Source: Massilia sp. WG5 (GTDB taxonomy: Bacteria > Pseudomonadota > Gammaproteobacteria > Burkholderiales > Burkholderiaceae_D). Taken from it: a stretch of 64,000 bases of DNA. The translations under genes were made by a program, and so were the position numbers. Location of the stretch: positions 1,798,001-1,862,000 of the forward strand of contig NZ_CP012640.2 of the NCBI RefSeq assembly GCF_001412595.2, written 5' to 3'. This document shows positions 44,906 through 55,015 of the stretch, piece after piece (the stretch's first letter is position 1; each line of letters opens with the position of its first letter). The notes under the pieces were generated by a model. It worked only from the letters and a program-made list of their open reading frames with translations, was not told where the DNA came from and made no database searches.

Positions 44906-46843
44906 TTACTTGATGACCACTTCCTGAGAGCTAGAAACGGCCTGTTCCTTGCGCAGCAGCAGGTCGAGCGCCTCGCGGTCGACGGTTTCTTTTTCCAGCA
45001 GCGCATGCGCCAGCGCATCGAGCAGGCGGCGCCGCTCGCGCAGGGTCGCGCGCACGCGCTCATGGGCCTCGTCCAGCAGGCGCGCGATATCGGCGTCGAT
45101 CATGCGCGCGGTGCGCTCGCTGTACTCGCGGCGCTGGCCGGGCGGCATCGCGTACAGCGTGCTGTTGGGCGCCTGCTCGAAGGCCGCCAGGCCCAGCCGC
45201 TCGCTCATGCCGTACTGCGTCACCATGTGGCGCGCCAGCTCGGTCGCCATCTGCAGGTCGTTCTGGGCGCCGGTGGAGACGTCGCCGAAGGCCAGCTCCT
45301 CGGCTACCCGGCCGCCGAGGTAGACGTCGATCCGGTCCAGCAATTCGCTTTTCTTGAGCAGGTAGCGGTCTTCGAGCGGCAGCTGCTGGGTATAGCCGAG
45401 GGCGGCAATGCCGCGCGGGATGATCGAGATCTTGGCCACGCGGTCGGCGTGCTGGCGGAACTCGGCCACCAGCGCATGCCCGGCCTCGTGCCAGGCGACC
45501 GTCTCCTTCTCGAGCGGATTGATCAGGCGCGAGCGCTTTTCCATGCCGGCAATGACGCGGTCGATCGCCTCGTCGAAGTCGACGCGCTCGACCCGGTCCT
45601 TGCCGCGCCGCGCCGCCAGCAGCGCCGCCTCGTTGACCAGGTTGGCAAGGTCGGCGCCGGACAGCCCCGGCGTGCGCGCGGCGATGCGGGCCAGGTCGAC
45701 GTCGCCGGCGAGCGTCACCGTCCGCGCATGCACCTGCAGAATCTGCTGGCGTCCGCGCAGGTCGGGGCGGTCGAGGGCGACGTGGCGGTCGAAGCGCCCC
45801 GGGCGCAGCAGGGCCGGGTCGAGGATCTCGGGACGGTTGGTGGCGGCCAGGATGATCACGCCCTTGCCGGTGTCGAAGCCATCCATCTCGACCAGCAGCT
45901 GGTTCAGGGTCTGCTCCTGCTCGTTGTAGCCGCCGATGGCGCCGGCGATGCCGCGCGCCCGGCCCAGCGCGTCCAGCTCGTCGATGAAGATGATGCAGGG
46001 CGCCACCTTCTGGGCCTGCACGAACAGGTCGCGCACGCGCGCCGCGCCGACGCCGACGAACATCTCGACGAACTCCGAACCGCTGATCGAGAAGAACGGC
46101 ACCCCGGCCTCGCCGGCCACGGCCTTGGCCAGCAGGGTCTTGCCGGTGCCGGGCGCGCCGACGATCAGCACGCCTTTCGGGATGCGTCCGCCGAGGCGGT
46201 GGTAGCGCTGCGGGTGCTTCAGGAATTCGACGACTTCCATCAGCTCTTCCCTGGCCTCGTCGGCGCCGGCCACGTCGCCGAAGCTGACCCCGGTCTTGCT
46301 CTGCATATGGACGCGGGCGCGGCTCTTGCCGATGTCAAACAGGCCGGCCGTCATGCCGCCGCGCTTGAGCATGCTGCTCCACAACCAGAACAGCAGCAGG
46401 ATGGGCAGCACCCAGGACAGCAGGCTCGACAGCAATTCGCTGTGCGCCTGTCCGGCATAGCGCACCTTGGCCGCCTCGAGCTCCTTGGCCAGGTCGGGGT
46501 CGGTCACGCGCACCGTGGTGAAGGGGCAGCTGCCATCGGCGCCGCACTTGATCGACGCCGCGCGCGCCTTCGGCAGCACGGCGTCGAGGCCGCTGTCCTT
46601 GAGGGTGCCGGAGACCGTCGTGTCCGACACCGTGACTTCCTTCACCTGGCCGGCGCGCAGCAGCTGCTTGAACTCGCTGTAGGCAAGCGGCGAGCTCGTC
46701 ATCAGCTCGAACAGGGACTGCGACAGCATGAACAGCAGCAGCCCGAACATCCAGTACCACAGGAAGGGCCGGATCGCCCCGTTTTTATCATCGGCTTTGT
46801 GGTCGGGTTGGTCCTCGGCCTTGTTGTCGGCCTTGCTGTCCAC
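44906..46843 (-). CDS. ftsH: FtsH-family ATP-dependent zinc metalloprotease
   Basis: A 645-residue membrane AAA protease: two transmembrane helices (about 28-48 and 135-155) around a periplasmic domain, an AAA module with Walker A GAPGTGKT, Walker [12 protein letters not shown] and the second region of homology, then the M41 protease with HEAGH. The hydrophilic N-terminus ([17 protein letters not shown]) and a Cys-containing periplasmic domain differ from housekeeping FtsH, suggesting a second copy. GTG start with an AGGAGA site. Confidence 0.92.
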   Translation of the reverse strand: MDSKADNKAEDQPDHKADDKNGAIRPFLWYWMFGLLLFMLSQSLFELMTSSPLAYSEFKQLLRAGQVKEVTVSDTTVSGTLKDSGLDAVLPKARAASIKCGADGSCPFTTVRVTDPDLAKELEAAKVRYAGQAHSELLSSLLSWVLPILLLFWLWSSMLKRGGMTAGLFDIGKSRARVHMQSKTGVSFGDVAGADEAREELMEVVEFLKHPQRYHRLGGRIPKGVLIVGAPGTGKTLLAKAVAGEAGVPFFSISGSEFVEMFVGVGAARVRDLFVQAQKVAPCIIFIDELDALGRARGIAGAIGGYNEQEQTLNQLLVEMDGFDTGKGVIILAATNRPEILDPALLRPGRFDRHVALDRPDLRGRQQILQVHARTVTLAGDVDLARIAARTPGLSGADLANLVNEAALLAARRGKDRVERVDFDEAIDRVIAGMEKRSRLINPLEKETVAWHEAGHALVAEFRQHADRVAKISIIPRGIAALGYTQQLPLEDRYLLKKSELLDRIDVYLGGRVAEELAFGDVSTGAQNDLQMATELARHMVTQYGMSERLGLAAFEQAPNSTLYAMPPGQRREYSERTARMIDADIARLLDEAHERVRATLRERRRLLDALAHALLEKETVDREALDLLLRKEQAVSSSQEVVIK

Positions 46844-46936
46844 GCGCGTTCTCCTGGCGGCTGCCGTGCCGCGTCATTCATACGTTGTTCTTCAGAATAG
46901 TCCTTGCTTTGACCTTAATCAAACCCGGCCCGTGAC

Positions 46937-47347
46937 TCACAGCGTTTCGCGCACCTGGCGCACTGCCTCGGCGGCATCGTGGGCGATCTCGGCGATGTCC
47001 TTGCTGCGGCGCCGCTCGAACCACAGCAGCAGCGCACCGACGACCCACCAGGCCGGCAGCCCGGCCAGCACCACGAAGGGGGTGGCCGCCAGCAGCACGC
47101 CGAGTTCGGCCGGCCCGCCGGCCAGCACCGCGAACTGCCCGCCCGACGCGAACAGGGCCGGCCACCAGCAGTAGGCGGCGATCGCCAGGCATGGCCCCGC
47201 CACCGCGCAGCCCAGCAGCGTGCAGGCGAAGCGCGCGGCCGCCTCGCGTCCCGACTTCGGCCACAGGAACAGGAAGCCGAGGCCGGTCGCCGCCAGGCCG
47301 GCGGCAAACGGGACGGCGGCGAGCTTGAAGAATATGAACGCGTGCAT
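46937..47347 (-). CDS. small membrane protein, unknown function
   Basis: A 136-residue protein with four hydrophobic segments (about 5-28, 40-62, 68-90, 93-112) and a charged C-terminal tail (ERRRSKDIAEIAHDAAEAVRQ). Rich in Trp, Ala and Pro; no family recognised. CGGAGACC precedes the ATG. It is divergent from the S24 repressor and separated from it by operator-like repeats, so it is probably that repressor's target. Confidence 0.65.
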   Translation of the reverse strand: MHAFIFFKLAAVPFAAGLAATGLGFLFLWPKSGREAAARFACTLLGCAVAGPCLAIAAYCWWPALFASGGQFAVLAGGPAELGVLLAATPFVVLAGLPAWWVVGALLLWFERRRSKDIAEIAHDAAEAVRQVRETL

Positions 47348-47383
47348 GGCGGGGTCTCCGATGGTTGATCTTCGGCTTCCGAA

Positions 47384-47466
47384 GGTTTAGTATTTCGATT
47401 AAAGTATAGAACTCTAAACTGATAAACGTCAAGAATACTAAACCAATCGAGTTTAGGATGCTAAAC
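47384..47466. promoter_or_regulatory. operator-like repeats between the membrane protein and S24 repressor genes
   Basis: A 10-bp inverted repeat GGTTTAGTAT (47384-47393) / ATACTAAACC (47435-47444), a further CTAAAC half-site near 47413-47418, and a palindrome GTTTAG-GATG-CTAAAC (47451-47466) abut the repressor's ATG. The common half-site is TTTAG. The stretch is strongly AT-rich compared with the rest of the window. Proposed to bind the S24 repressor. Confidence 0.65.
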
Positions 47467-48177
47467 ATGAATACACTCTCAGAACGCCTCGATCGCATCT
47501 ACCGCGACCTGCCCCAGCTGGAAGGCGAACGCGGCCAGACCGGCCTCGTGAAAGCCTCCGGCGCCTCGAAGAGCGTGGTCAACCAGTGGCTGACCGGGAA
47601 GATCAAGTCGATGGATATCCGCTATGCGCTGAACATCGAGCGCGCGCTGGGCTTTTCCCACATCTGGCTGATGACCGGCGACGGCGACCCGCAGCAGGCG
47701 CCGCTGCACGGCATCAGGAATGCGCTGCCGGTACGCGCCGCCGCCAACGACGATGCCGACTTCGTCGAGATCCAGATGGTGAAACTGCGCCTGTCGGCCG
47801 GCATCACCGGCTACCAGACCGAGCCGGAGCGGCGCGACGGCGGCACCCTCGGCCTGCGCCGCTCCTGGATCGAGCGCCACCAGCTGCGGCCCGAGCACCT
47901 GATCGCCATCCTGGTCAAGGGGGAAAGCATGGAGCCCTCGCTGTACGAGGACGACATCGTGGTCGTCAATACCCTCGACACCCGGCCGGTCGACGGCGCC
48001 GTCTACGCCTTCAACTACGAGGGGGAAGCGGTGGTCAAGCGCCTCGCGCGCGACGCCGGCCAGTGGTGGCTGACCTCGGACAATCCGGACCAGCGCAAGT
48101 ACCATCGCAAGCTGTGCAAGGGCGCGGAATGCCTGCTGATCGGGCGCGTGGTGCGCAAGGAAAGCGACCGGATCTGA
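47467..48177 (+). CDS. LexA-like S24-family phage-type repressor
   Basis: A 236-residue regulator: an N-terminal helix-turn-helix of XRE type (GLVKASGASKSVVNQWLTGK) and a C-terminal S24 peptidase domain with the Ser in VKGESMEPSLYEDDIVVV and the Lys in GEAVVKRL. A Ser-Ala-Gly-Ile site (LRLSAGITG) could be the self-cleavage point. ATG 47467 follows an AGGATG site; ATG 47458 is inside the palindrome. Similar genes are phage repressors or domesticated relatives; no phage structural genes are near. Confidence 0.85.
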   Translation: MNTLSERLDRIYRDLPQLEGERGQTGLVKASGASKSVVNQWLTGKIKSMDIRYALNIERALGFSHIWLMTGDGDPQQAPLHGIRNALPVRAAANDDADFVEIQMVKLRLSAGITGYQTEPERRDGGTLGLRRSWIERHQLRPEHLIAILVKGESMEPSLYEDDIVVVNTLDTRPVDGAVYAFNYEGEAVVKRLARDAGQWWLTSDNPDQRKYHRKLCKGAECLLIGRVVRKESDRI

Positions 48178-48193
48178 GCGCGCATCCGATACC

Positions 48194-48484
48194 ATGAAGA
48201 TCCGGGTCGCGGTGACGGTATTGAAGGGGGTGCGGGTGGCGGTGGCCTTCCCGCCGCCGGCCTGGGTCGTGCCCGGCATGGGCGACGCGCTGCTGGCGCG
48301 CCTGCAGCCGCACTTCCCTGCCCTGCCGGTGATGCTGGTGTCGAAGCAGGCGCATGCCCTGCGGGCGCATGCGGCCTTCCAGGCCCAGGCCCTGGCGGAG
48401 GGCGCAGACCTCGACGCCTTGCCGACGGTCGAGATCGACCTCGACGCGCCGCCGGCGGCGCCGGAGGAAGCGCCGCCTTTCTAG
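48194..48484 (+). CDS. small hypothetical protein downstream of the S24 repressor
   Basis: A 96-residue protein: the first half (KIRVAVTVLKGVRVAVAFPPP) is a beta-rich hydrophobic stretch, the second Ala-rich and acidic with a Pro-rich end (DAPPAAPEEAPPF). No family recognised and no strong ribosome-binding site, but it follows the repressor by 16 nt in the same direction and third-position GC is high as in real genes here. Confidence 0.5.
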   Translation: MKIRVAVTVLKGVRVAVAFPPPAWVVPGMGDALLARLQPHFPALPVMLVSKQAHALRAHAAFQAQALAEGADLDALPTVEIDLDAPPAAPEEAPPF

Positions 48485-48619
48485 CGGTCGGGCCGCCGCG
48501 GGTGCGCCAGGCCGGGCATCCGGCTGGTCATCGATCGATGTCCGTTCGAAAACAGGCGTCATGGCTGGCCGAAATCCGGGACAATTGATTCCCTACCTCA
48601 AAACCGGGAGCGAGGCCGG

Positions 48620-49810
48620 ATGCCAGATCGACGGTTTTCCACACTGCGCAAGATTCCACGCCCGATCTGGGTGCTCGGCTTCGTCAGCATGCTGATGGAT
48701 ATCTCTTCCGAAATCGTCCACAGCCTGCTGCCGATGTTCCTGGTGTCGGGGCTGGGCGCCAGCGTCGCGGCGGTCGGGCTCATCGAAGGCATTGCCGAGG
48801 CGGCCGCGCCGATCGTCAAGGTGTTCTCGGGCGGACTCAGCGACTACCTGGGCAAGCGCAAATGGCTGGCCGTCGCCGGCTACGCACTCGGCGCGGCGAG
48901 CAAGCCCTTCTTCGCCATCGCCACCTCGGCGAACCTGGTCCTGGCGGCGCGCTTCGTCGATCGCATCGGCAAAGGCATCCGCGGCGCGCCGCGCGATGCG
49001 CTGGTCGCCGATATCGCGCCGCCCGAAAGCCGCGGCGCCGCGTTCGGCCTGCGGCAGTCGCTGGACACCCTCGGCGCCTTCACCGGCCCCCTGATCGCCG
49101 TCGCCCTGATGTTCCTGTGGGCGAACGACTATCGGCGGATTTTCTGGATCGCCGTGATACCGGGCGCATGTGCCGTGCTGCTGCTGGCGCTGGGCGTGAA
49201 GGAACCCAGACATGCGTCCGCATCCAGGGGCATCAATCCGATCCGCAGGGAGAGCCTGCGCAAGCTGTCGGCCGACTATTGGTGGGTGGTCGCGATCGGC
49301 GCCGTGTTCGCCCTGGCGCGCTTCAGCGAAGCCTTCCTGGTCTTGCGCGCCATGGAGGGCGGCATGCGGCCGGCCCTGGTGCCGCTGGTGATGGTCGCGA
49401 TGAACCTGGTCTATACCCTGTCCGCCTACCCGTTCGGAAAGCTGGCCGACGCCATCAGCCACCCGCGCCTGCTCGTCATCGGACTGGGTTTTCTGGTGCT
49501 GGCCGACCTGGTGCTTGCGCAAGGCAATGGCTGGCCGGTGGTGCTGCTCGGGGTCAGCCTGTGGGGGCTGCACATGGGCATGACCGAGGGCCTGCTGGCC
49601 GTGATGGTCGCGAATACCGCGCCGCCCGAACTAAAAGGGACGGCGTTCGGCTTTTTCAACCTGGTGTCCGGCATCGCCATGCTGCTGGCGAGCCCCCTTG
49701 CCGGCCTGCTGTGGGAAGGCCACGGCGCCGCGGCCACCTTCCATGCCGGCGCGGCGTTCAGCATGCTGGCCGCCATGCTGATCGTCGGCCTCGGCAGGCG
49801 GCAAGCATGA
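48620..49810 (+). CDS. MFS transporter
   Basis: A 396-residue major facilitator with 12 predicted helices. The loop 2-3 motif reads GGLSDYLGKRKW and loop 4-5 has RFVDRIGKGIRGAPRDALVAD, the wording seen in a Burkholderiales/Bacteroidetes MFS group of unknown substrate. It lacks further neighbours in an obvious operon; the next gene begins about 90 nt later. Confidence 0.9.
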   Translation: MPDRRFSTLRKIPRPIWVLGFVSMLMDISSEIVHSLLPMFLVSGLGASVAAVGLIEGIAEAAAPIVKVFSGGLSDYLGKRKWLAVAGYALGAASKPFFAIATSANLVLAARFVDRIGKGIRGAPRDALVADIAPPESRGAAFGLRQSLDTLGAFTGPLIAVALMFLWANDYRRIFWIAVIPGACAVLLLALGVKEPRHASASRGINPIRRESLRKLSADYWWVVAIGAVFALARFSEAFLVLRAMEGGMRPALVPLVMVAMNLVYTLSAYPFGKLADAISHPRLLVIGLGFLVLADLVLAQGNGWPVVLLGVSLWGLHMGMTEGLLAVMVANTAPPELKGTAFGFFNLVSGIAMLLASPLAGLLWEGHGAAATFHAGAAFSMLAAMLIVGLGRRQA

Positions 49811-49902
49811 ATTGAATTCGCCGTCCCTTGAGTTTTCCTCGTTTGGCGGCGCGCCCGCAATCCGGGAACATGGCGTCACCATCGAATATCAAGGAGACAT
49901 CC

Positions 49903-50652
49903 ATGTTACTGAAAGAACGAGTGGCCATCGTCACGGGCGGCGCCGGCGTCAACGGCCTGGGTTTTGCAACGGCGCGCATGCTGGCGGCGCACGGGGCCCG
50001 CGTCGTGATCCTCGACCTGGCGGCGAGCAAGCCTGCCGGCGCCGCGGCTGAGCTCGGGCCGGACCACCTGGGCCTGGTCGCCGACGTCACCAGCAAGGAA
50101 CAATGCGAATCGGCCGCCCGCGCGGTGCTGGAGCGCTACGGCCGCATCGACATCCTGTTCAACAACGCCGGCATCACCCAGGCGCGCAAGACCGTCGACA
50201 TCTCGGAAGCAGACTATGACGCCGTGCTCGACGTCAGCCTGCGCGGCACGCTGCTGATGTCGCAGGCCGTCCTGCCCGCCATGCAGGCCCAGAAGGGGGG
50301 CAGCATCATCTGCACCTCGTCGGTGTCGGCGCAGCGCGGCGGCGGCATCCTGGGCGGACCGCACTACTCGGCCGCCAAGGCCGGCGTGCTCGGCCTGACC
50401 CGGGCCATGGCGCGCGAATTCGGCCCGGACGGCATCCGCGTGAATGCGATCACGCCGGGGCTGATCGCCACCGACATCATCAAGGGCAAGCTGACGGAAG
50501 AACGCAAGGGCGAGATCGCCTCGGATATTCCGCTGGCGCGCCTGGGCCGGGCCAGCGACATTGGCGGCGCGGTCGTGTTCCTCGCCAGCGAACTGTCCGC
50601 CTACTGCACCGGCATCACGCTGGATGTGAATGGCGGGATGCTCATTCACTGA
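49903..50652 (+). CDS. SDR-family oxidoreductase
   Basis: A 249-residue classical short-chain dehydrogenase: cofactor loop TGGAGVNGLGFATA, NNAGIT, catalytic Ser in CTSSVSAQRGG, YSAAKAG (Tyr, Lys) and the closing YCTGITLDVNGG. AAGGAGA precedes ATG 49903. It converges with the LysR gene (11-bp overlap of the ends) and probably belongs with the transketolase locus, acting on a sugar or polyol. Confidence 0.92.
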   Translation: MLLKERVAIVTGGAGVNGLGFATARMLAAHGARVVILDLAASKPAGAAAELGPDHLGLVADVTSKEQCESAARAVLERYGRIDILFNNAGITQARKTVDISEADYDAVLDVSLRGTLLMSQAVLPAMQAQKGGSIICTSSVSAQRGGGILGGPHYSAAKAGVLGLTRAMAREFGPDGIRVNAITPGLIATDIIKGKLTEERKGEIASDIPLARLGRASDIGGAVVFLASELSAYCTGITLDVNGGMLIH

Positions 50653-51586
50653 GCCCGCTACCGTCAGCGTCGAAGTCCGCAAATCCCCGCATCCACTCCA
50701 GGACCGTCTTCACGGCCTGGAGCCCTTCCCTGCTCTTCGGCACCGCCAGGTGATGCGCGGTGGCGTCGATCGCAAGCTCGCCGAACGGGCAGACCAGCCT
50801 CCCCTGCTGCAGGTATTCGTGCACCAGCACGGTACTCTCGATGCACATCCCGAGTCCGTTTTCCGCCGCGCCGAGCGTCATGAAGGCCCGGTCCAGGCGC
50901 AGGCCGCGGACCGGGTGGCCGCAGCCTGGCACAAAGCGTGCGATCCATTCGTCCCATGAGGTCAGCGAGACGTCGTTCTGGATCAGGTAGAAATTCTCGA
51001 TGTCGCCGGGCGGCAGCGGCAGGGTCCAGCCGTCGACCAGCGTCGGGCTGCACACCGGCAGAAACCGTTCGCGGCGCGAGATCGGCTCGACGTGCACGCC
51101 GGCCGAGGCCGCGGGGCGGCCATACGTGACCGCGACGTCGACGCCGCTGTTCGAAAAATCCGGCGCCTGGTGCACCGCCCACAGCCGCACGTCGAGGTCG
51201 GGATGGGCGCGCAGGAAGGCGGGCAGTCTCGGCATGATCCAGATCGCGGCGAAGCTGGGCGCGCTCTGGATCGTCACCACCTGCTGATGGCGGCCGCGGT
51301 CGAGGATGGTGCGCAATTCGTCGTCGATGTCGCCGAAGGAACGGCGGATCACCTCATACAGCCGGGCGCCCTCCTCGGTCGGCACCACGCCGCGCCGCGC
51401 GCGCTCGAACAGGAGCGTGCCGAGCGCTTCCTCGAGCGTCTGGATCGCGTGGCTGACGGCCGAGGCCGTGATCGAGAGCTCCTGGGCCGCGGCGGCAAAC
51501 GAACGGTGCATGCAAGCGGCCTCGAAGGCCTGCAATCCCTTGAGTGAAGCCTTGCGCAGGGCGCGGTATCGCTGAACTGGTTTCAT
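50642..51586 (-). CDS. LysR-family transcriptional regulator (GcvA-like)
   Basis: A 314-residue LysR regulator. The HTH (about 14-75) reads LKGLQAFEAACMHRSFAAAAQELSITASAVSHAIQTLEEALG in pieces; the effector domain (about 100-300) has GVDVAVTYGRP and LGMCIESTVLVHEYL, as in the GcvA subgroup. It is divergent from the two transketolase genes and presumably controls them; the 83-nt gap between has no clear T-N11-A site that I can defend. Confidence 0.92.
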   Translation of the reverse strand: MKPVQRYRALRKASLKGLQAFEAACMHRSFAAAAQELSITASAVSHAIQTLEEALGTLLFERARRGVVPTEEGARLYEVIRRSFGDIDDELRTILDRGRHQQVVTIQSAPSFAAIWIMPRLPAFLRAHPDLDVRLWAVHQAPDFSNSGVDVAVTYGRPAASAGVHVEPISRRERFLPVCSPTLVDGWTLPLPPGDIENFYLIQNDVSLTSWDEWIARFVPGCGHPVRGLRLDRAFMTLGAAENGLGMCIESTVLVHEYLQQGRLVCPFGELAIDATAHHLAVPKSREGLQAVKTVLEWMRGFADFDADGSGLSE

Positions 51587-51669
51587 CTATCACCAAGAAT
51601 TACTCGCTATACGGTTCATGTGTCACTTCATACACTGGAATCGATTCGAACAACGTACTGGAGACACAC

Positions 51670-52530
51670 ATGGAACACCAACAGGAGCAACAGCACTCCC
51701 TCGCCGGGCTGAAGAGCGCGGCCTACCGGATCCGCCGCTACGCACTGCGCATGGGGGAGGTCCAGGGCCAGGGCTACGTCGGGCAGGCCCTCGGCATGGC
51801 CGACATCCTGGCCGTCGCCTACCGGCACGCGCTGAATTATCGGCCGGATGAGCCCGAATGGGAAGGCCGCGACCGCTTCCTGCTGTCGCACGGCCATTAT
51901 GCGATCGCGCTGTACGCCGCCCTCCTCGAAGCCGGCATCCTGCCCGAATCGGAGCTGGAAACCTACGGCAGCGACGACAGCCGCCTGCCGATGTCCGGCA
52001 TGGCCACCTACACGCCCGGCATGGAAATGTCCGGCGGCTCGCTGGGCCAGGGCCTCTCGATCGCGGTCGGCATGGCGCTGGGCCTGCGCCGGAAGAACAA
52101 CCCGGCCTTCGTCTACAACTCCATGTCGGACGGCGAACTCGACGAAGGTTCGACCTGGGAAGCCGCGATGTCGGCCGCCCACTTCGGCCTCGGCAACCTG
52201 ATCTGCCTGGTCGACATCAACAACCAGCAGGCCGATGGGCCGTCCGGCAAGATCCTCGGCTTCGAGCCGCTGGCCGACAAGTGGGAAGCCTTCGGCTGGC
52301 TCGTCCAGCGCGTGAAGGGCAACGACATCGGCGCCGTCCTGCACGCGTTCGATACCGCGCGCAGCCACCCGCAGCCCCGGCCGCGCGTGATCCTGTGCGA
52401 CACCCTGATGGGCAGCGGCGTGCCCTTCCTCGAACAGCGCGACAAGAACCATTTCATCCGCGTCGAAGCCGACGAATGGCAGCAGGCCATCGCCATCCTC
52501 GACAAAAACCAGGCAGGAGACATGCAATGA
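51670..52530 (+). CDS. transketolase, N-terminal (TPP-binding) subunit
   Basis: A 286-residue protein matching the first half of transketolase: DRFLLSHGHYAIALYAAL, GGSLGQGLSIAVGMALGLR and the thiamine diphosphate motif SDGELDEGSTWEA...DINNQQADG. Split transketolases of this kind pair with a separate C-terminal subunit, here overlapping by ATGA. They are usually found in catabolic operons for uncommon sugars rather than the housekeeping pentose-phosphate pathway. Confidence 0.93.
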   Translation: MEHQQEQQHSLAGLKSAAYRIRRYALRMGEVQGQGYVGQALGMADILAVAYRHALNYRPDEPEWEGRDRFLLSHGHYAIALYAALLEAGILPESELETYGSDDSRLPMSGMATYTPGMEMSGGSLGQGLSIAVGMALGLRRKNNPAFVYNSMSDGELDEGSTWEAAMSAAHFGLGNLICLVDINNQQADGPSGKILGFEPLADKWEAFGWLVQRVKGNDIGAVLHAFDTARSHPQPRPRVILCDTLMGSGVPFLEQRDKNHFIRVEADEWQQAIAILDKNQAGDMQ

Positions 52531-53528
52531 ACGCCCCGATCACGAATAAACCGCGCCTGACCACCTCGGCGATGATCGCCTCGATCGCCGCCGAGGGCCA
52601 GCGCACCAGGAGTGCACCGTTCGGCAATGCCCTGGTGGAACTCGCTGCCCGGCGCCCTGACATCGTCGGCATGAGCGCCGACCTGGCGAAATACACTGAC
52701 CTGCACCTGTTCGCCCAGGCCTACCCGGAACGCTTCTTCCAGATGGGCATGGCCGAGCAGCTGCTGATGGGCGCCGCCGGCGGCATGGCCAAGGAAGGCT
52801 TCACACCCTTCGTCACCACCTATGCCGTGTTCGCCTCGCGCCGGGCCTACGACTTCATCCACCAGGTGATCGCCGAAGAACACCTGAACGTCAAGATCGC
52901 CTGCGCCCTGCCGGGCCTGACCACCGGCTACGGCCCCAGCCACCAGGCCACCGAAGACATCGCCATCTTCCGCGGCGTGCCGGGCCTGACCATCGTCGAC
53001 CCGTGCGACGCGCTCGACACCGAGCAGGCGGTGGCGGCCATTGCGGCGCACCAGGGCCCGGTCTACATGCGCCTGCTGCGCGGGAAAGTCCCGCTGGTGC
53101 TGGACGAGTATGATTACAAATTCGAGCTCGGCAAGGCCAAGCTGCTGCGCGACGGCCGCGACGTGCTGGTGGTTTCGAGCGGCATCATGACGATGCGCGC
53201 GCTGGAAGTGGCGGAGGCGCTGAAGGCAGACAAGGTGGGCGTGGCCGTGCTGCACACGCCGACCATCAAGCCGCTGGACGAGGAAGCGATCGTCCGCGAA
53301 GCGCGGCGCAGCGGCCGGCTGGTGGTGGTGGCCGAGAACCACTCGGTGGTCGGCGGCCTGGGCGAAGCGGTCGCGGGCACCCTGCTGCGGGCCGGCGTGG
53401 CGCCCGCCTTCCGCCAGGTCGCCCTGCCCGACGCCTTCCTCCACGCCGGCGCGCTGCCGACGCTGCACGACCGTTACGGCATCTCGGTGGAGGCAATGGC
53501 GGCCAGCATCAAGTCCTGGCTGCGCTGA
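52527..53528 (+). CDS. transketolase, C-terminal (pyrimidine-binding) subunit
   Basis: A 333-residue partner of the preceding gene. The pyrimidine domain has FGNALVELAARRPDIVGMSADLAKYTDLH, the catalytic Glu region FFQMGMAEQLLMGAAGG and GPSHQATEDIAIFRGVPGL; a transketolase C-terminal domain follows (VVVAENHSVVGGLGEAVA). Its start codon overlaps the stop of the first subunit, so equal amounts are made. Confidence 0.93.
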   Translation: MNAPITNKPRLTTSAMIASIAAEGQRTRSAPFGNALVELAARRPDIVGMSADLAKYTDLHLFAQAYPERFFQMGMAEQLLMGAAGGMAKEGFTPFVTTYAVFASRRAYDFIHQVIAEEHLNVKIACALPGLTTGYGPSHQATEDIAIFRGVPGLTIVDPCDALDTEQAVAAIAAHQGPVYMRLLRGKVPLVLDEYDYKFELGKAKLLRDGRDVLVVSSGIMTMRALEVAEALKADKVGVAVLHTPTIKPLDEEAIVREARRSGRLVVVAENHSVVGGLGEAVAGTLLRAGVAPAFRQVALPDAFLHAGALPTLHDRYGISVEAMAASIKSWLR

Positions 53529-53605
53529 GCCGCAGTTCGAGCGCGCGGCAAGAAGGCAGCAAGACCTTCGTGCGCCGCGCAAAAAAACAGAACGATTTGG
53601 AGACA

Positions 53606-54936
53606 ATGATGAAATCACCTTCGGTCACCCCCGCGGCGGCAGGCGCCACGGCCACCCCGGCCGGCGCCGCCGACCTCGAAACGCGAGCCTATGCCAAGGT
53701 CACGCGCCGGCTGGTCCCCTTCCTCATGCTGTGCTACCTGGCGGCCTACCTCGACCGCGTCAACGTCGGCTTCGCCAAGCTGCAGATGCTCAGCGACCTG
53801 CACTGGAGCGACACCGTCTACGGCCTCGGCGCCGGCATCTTCTTCATCGGCTACTTCCTGTTCGAAGTGCCCAGCAACCTGATCCTGCACCGCTTCGGCG
53901 CACGCCGCTGGCTGGCCCGCATCATGATCACCTGGGCCATCATCTCCGCCAGCTTCAGCGTGGTCGGTTCGCCGACGCTGTTCTACGTCATGCGCTTCCT
54001 GCTCGGCGTGGCCGAAGCCGGCTTCGCACCCGGCGTCATCCTCTACATCACCTACTGGTTCCCGCAAGCGCGCCGCGCCAAGGTGATGGCCCTGTTCTTC
54101 ATGGCGATCCCGCTGGCCAGCATCGTCGGCGCGCCGCTGTCGGGCTGGATCCTCGAGACCTTCTCGGGCGCGCACGGCCTGCAGGGATGGCAATGGCTGT
54201 TCGCGCTGGAGGCGCTGCCCTCGCTGCTGCTCGGCCTGGCCATCCTGTCTACCTGGACGACAGCATCGAGGCGGCCAGATGGCTGAGCCCCGAAGAGAAG
54301 ACCATCCTGCAGCGCAATATCGCCAGCGAGGACAGCGGCAAGCTTGCTCACCATACGGCCGCCGCCTTCCTGGCCGACCGCCGCCTGTGGCTGCTGACCG
54401 CGATCTACTTCTGCATCGTGATGGGCCAGTACGGCATCACCTTCTGGCTGCCGGCCCTGGTCAGGAACGCCGGTGTGAGCGGCACCGGCATGGTCGGGCT
54501 GCTGGCGGCGATCCCGTATGCAGTGGCGCTGGCCTGCCTGCCGCTGATCGGCCGCAGTTCCGACCGCACCCGCGCCCGGCGCCTGCACTGCGGCGTGCCG
54601 ATGCTGGTGGCGGCCGCCTCGCTGTTCGCGCTGCCCTTCACCAGCGGCGTCGGCGTCGCCCTGGTCCTGCTCAGCACCGCGGCTGCGGGCGCCATCGGCT
54701 GCACCTCGCAGTTCTGGACCCTGCCGACCGCCTTCCTGGGCGGCATGACGGCCGCGGCGGGCATCGCCACCATCAACTGCATCGCCAACCTGGCCGGCTT
54801 CTTCTCGCCCTCGCTGGTCGGCTGGCTGAACGACCTGACCGGCACGCAGGGAGCGGGACTGATGCTGACCTCGGGGGTTTTGCTGGTGGGCGCCTGCTTG
54901 CTGGTGCTGGTGCCGAAGCAGGTGGTGGATCGCTGA
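53606..54936 (+). pseudogene. MFS transporter (ACS family) interrupted by a frameshift
   Basis: Two overlapping frames give one MFS of about 440 residues. The first (from ATG 53606) covers helices 1-6 (LVPFLMLCYLAAYLDRVNVGFAKLQ) and runs to LLGLAILSTW, then stops at 54286; the second frame continues at about 54247 with VYLDDSIEAARWLSPEEK and helices 7-12 to 54936. One missing base near 54246-54248 (ATCCTG-TCTACC where CTG-GTC is expected) explains it. ACS-type permeases carry sugar acids such as galactonate or tartrate. Either a true pseudogene or a sequencing error. Confidence 0.85.
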
Positions 54937-55015
54937 GCAACACCCCAGCTTTCCCCACCGTCAGTCGCGCTGTCGGACGCCTCGCACGGCGAGGCGCTCA
55001 CGCGGAGGATGCGTA

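Noticed and set aside
46937..48484. Prophage remnant
   Set aside because: Apart from the S24-type repressor there are no phage structural, lysis or integration genes nearby.
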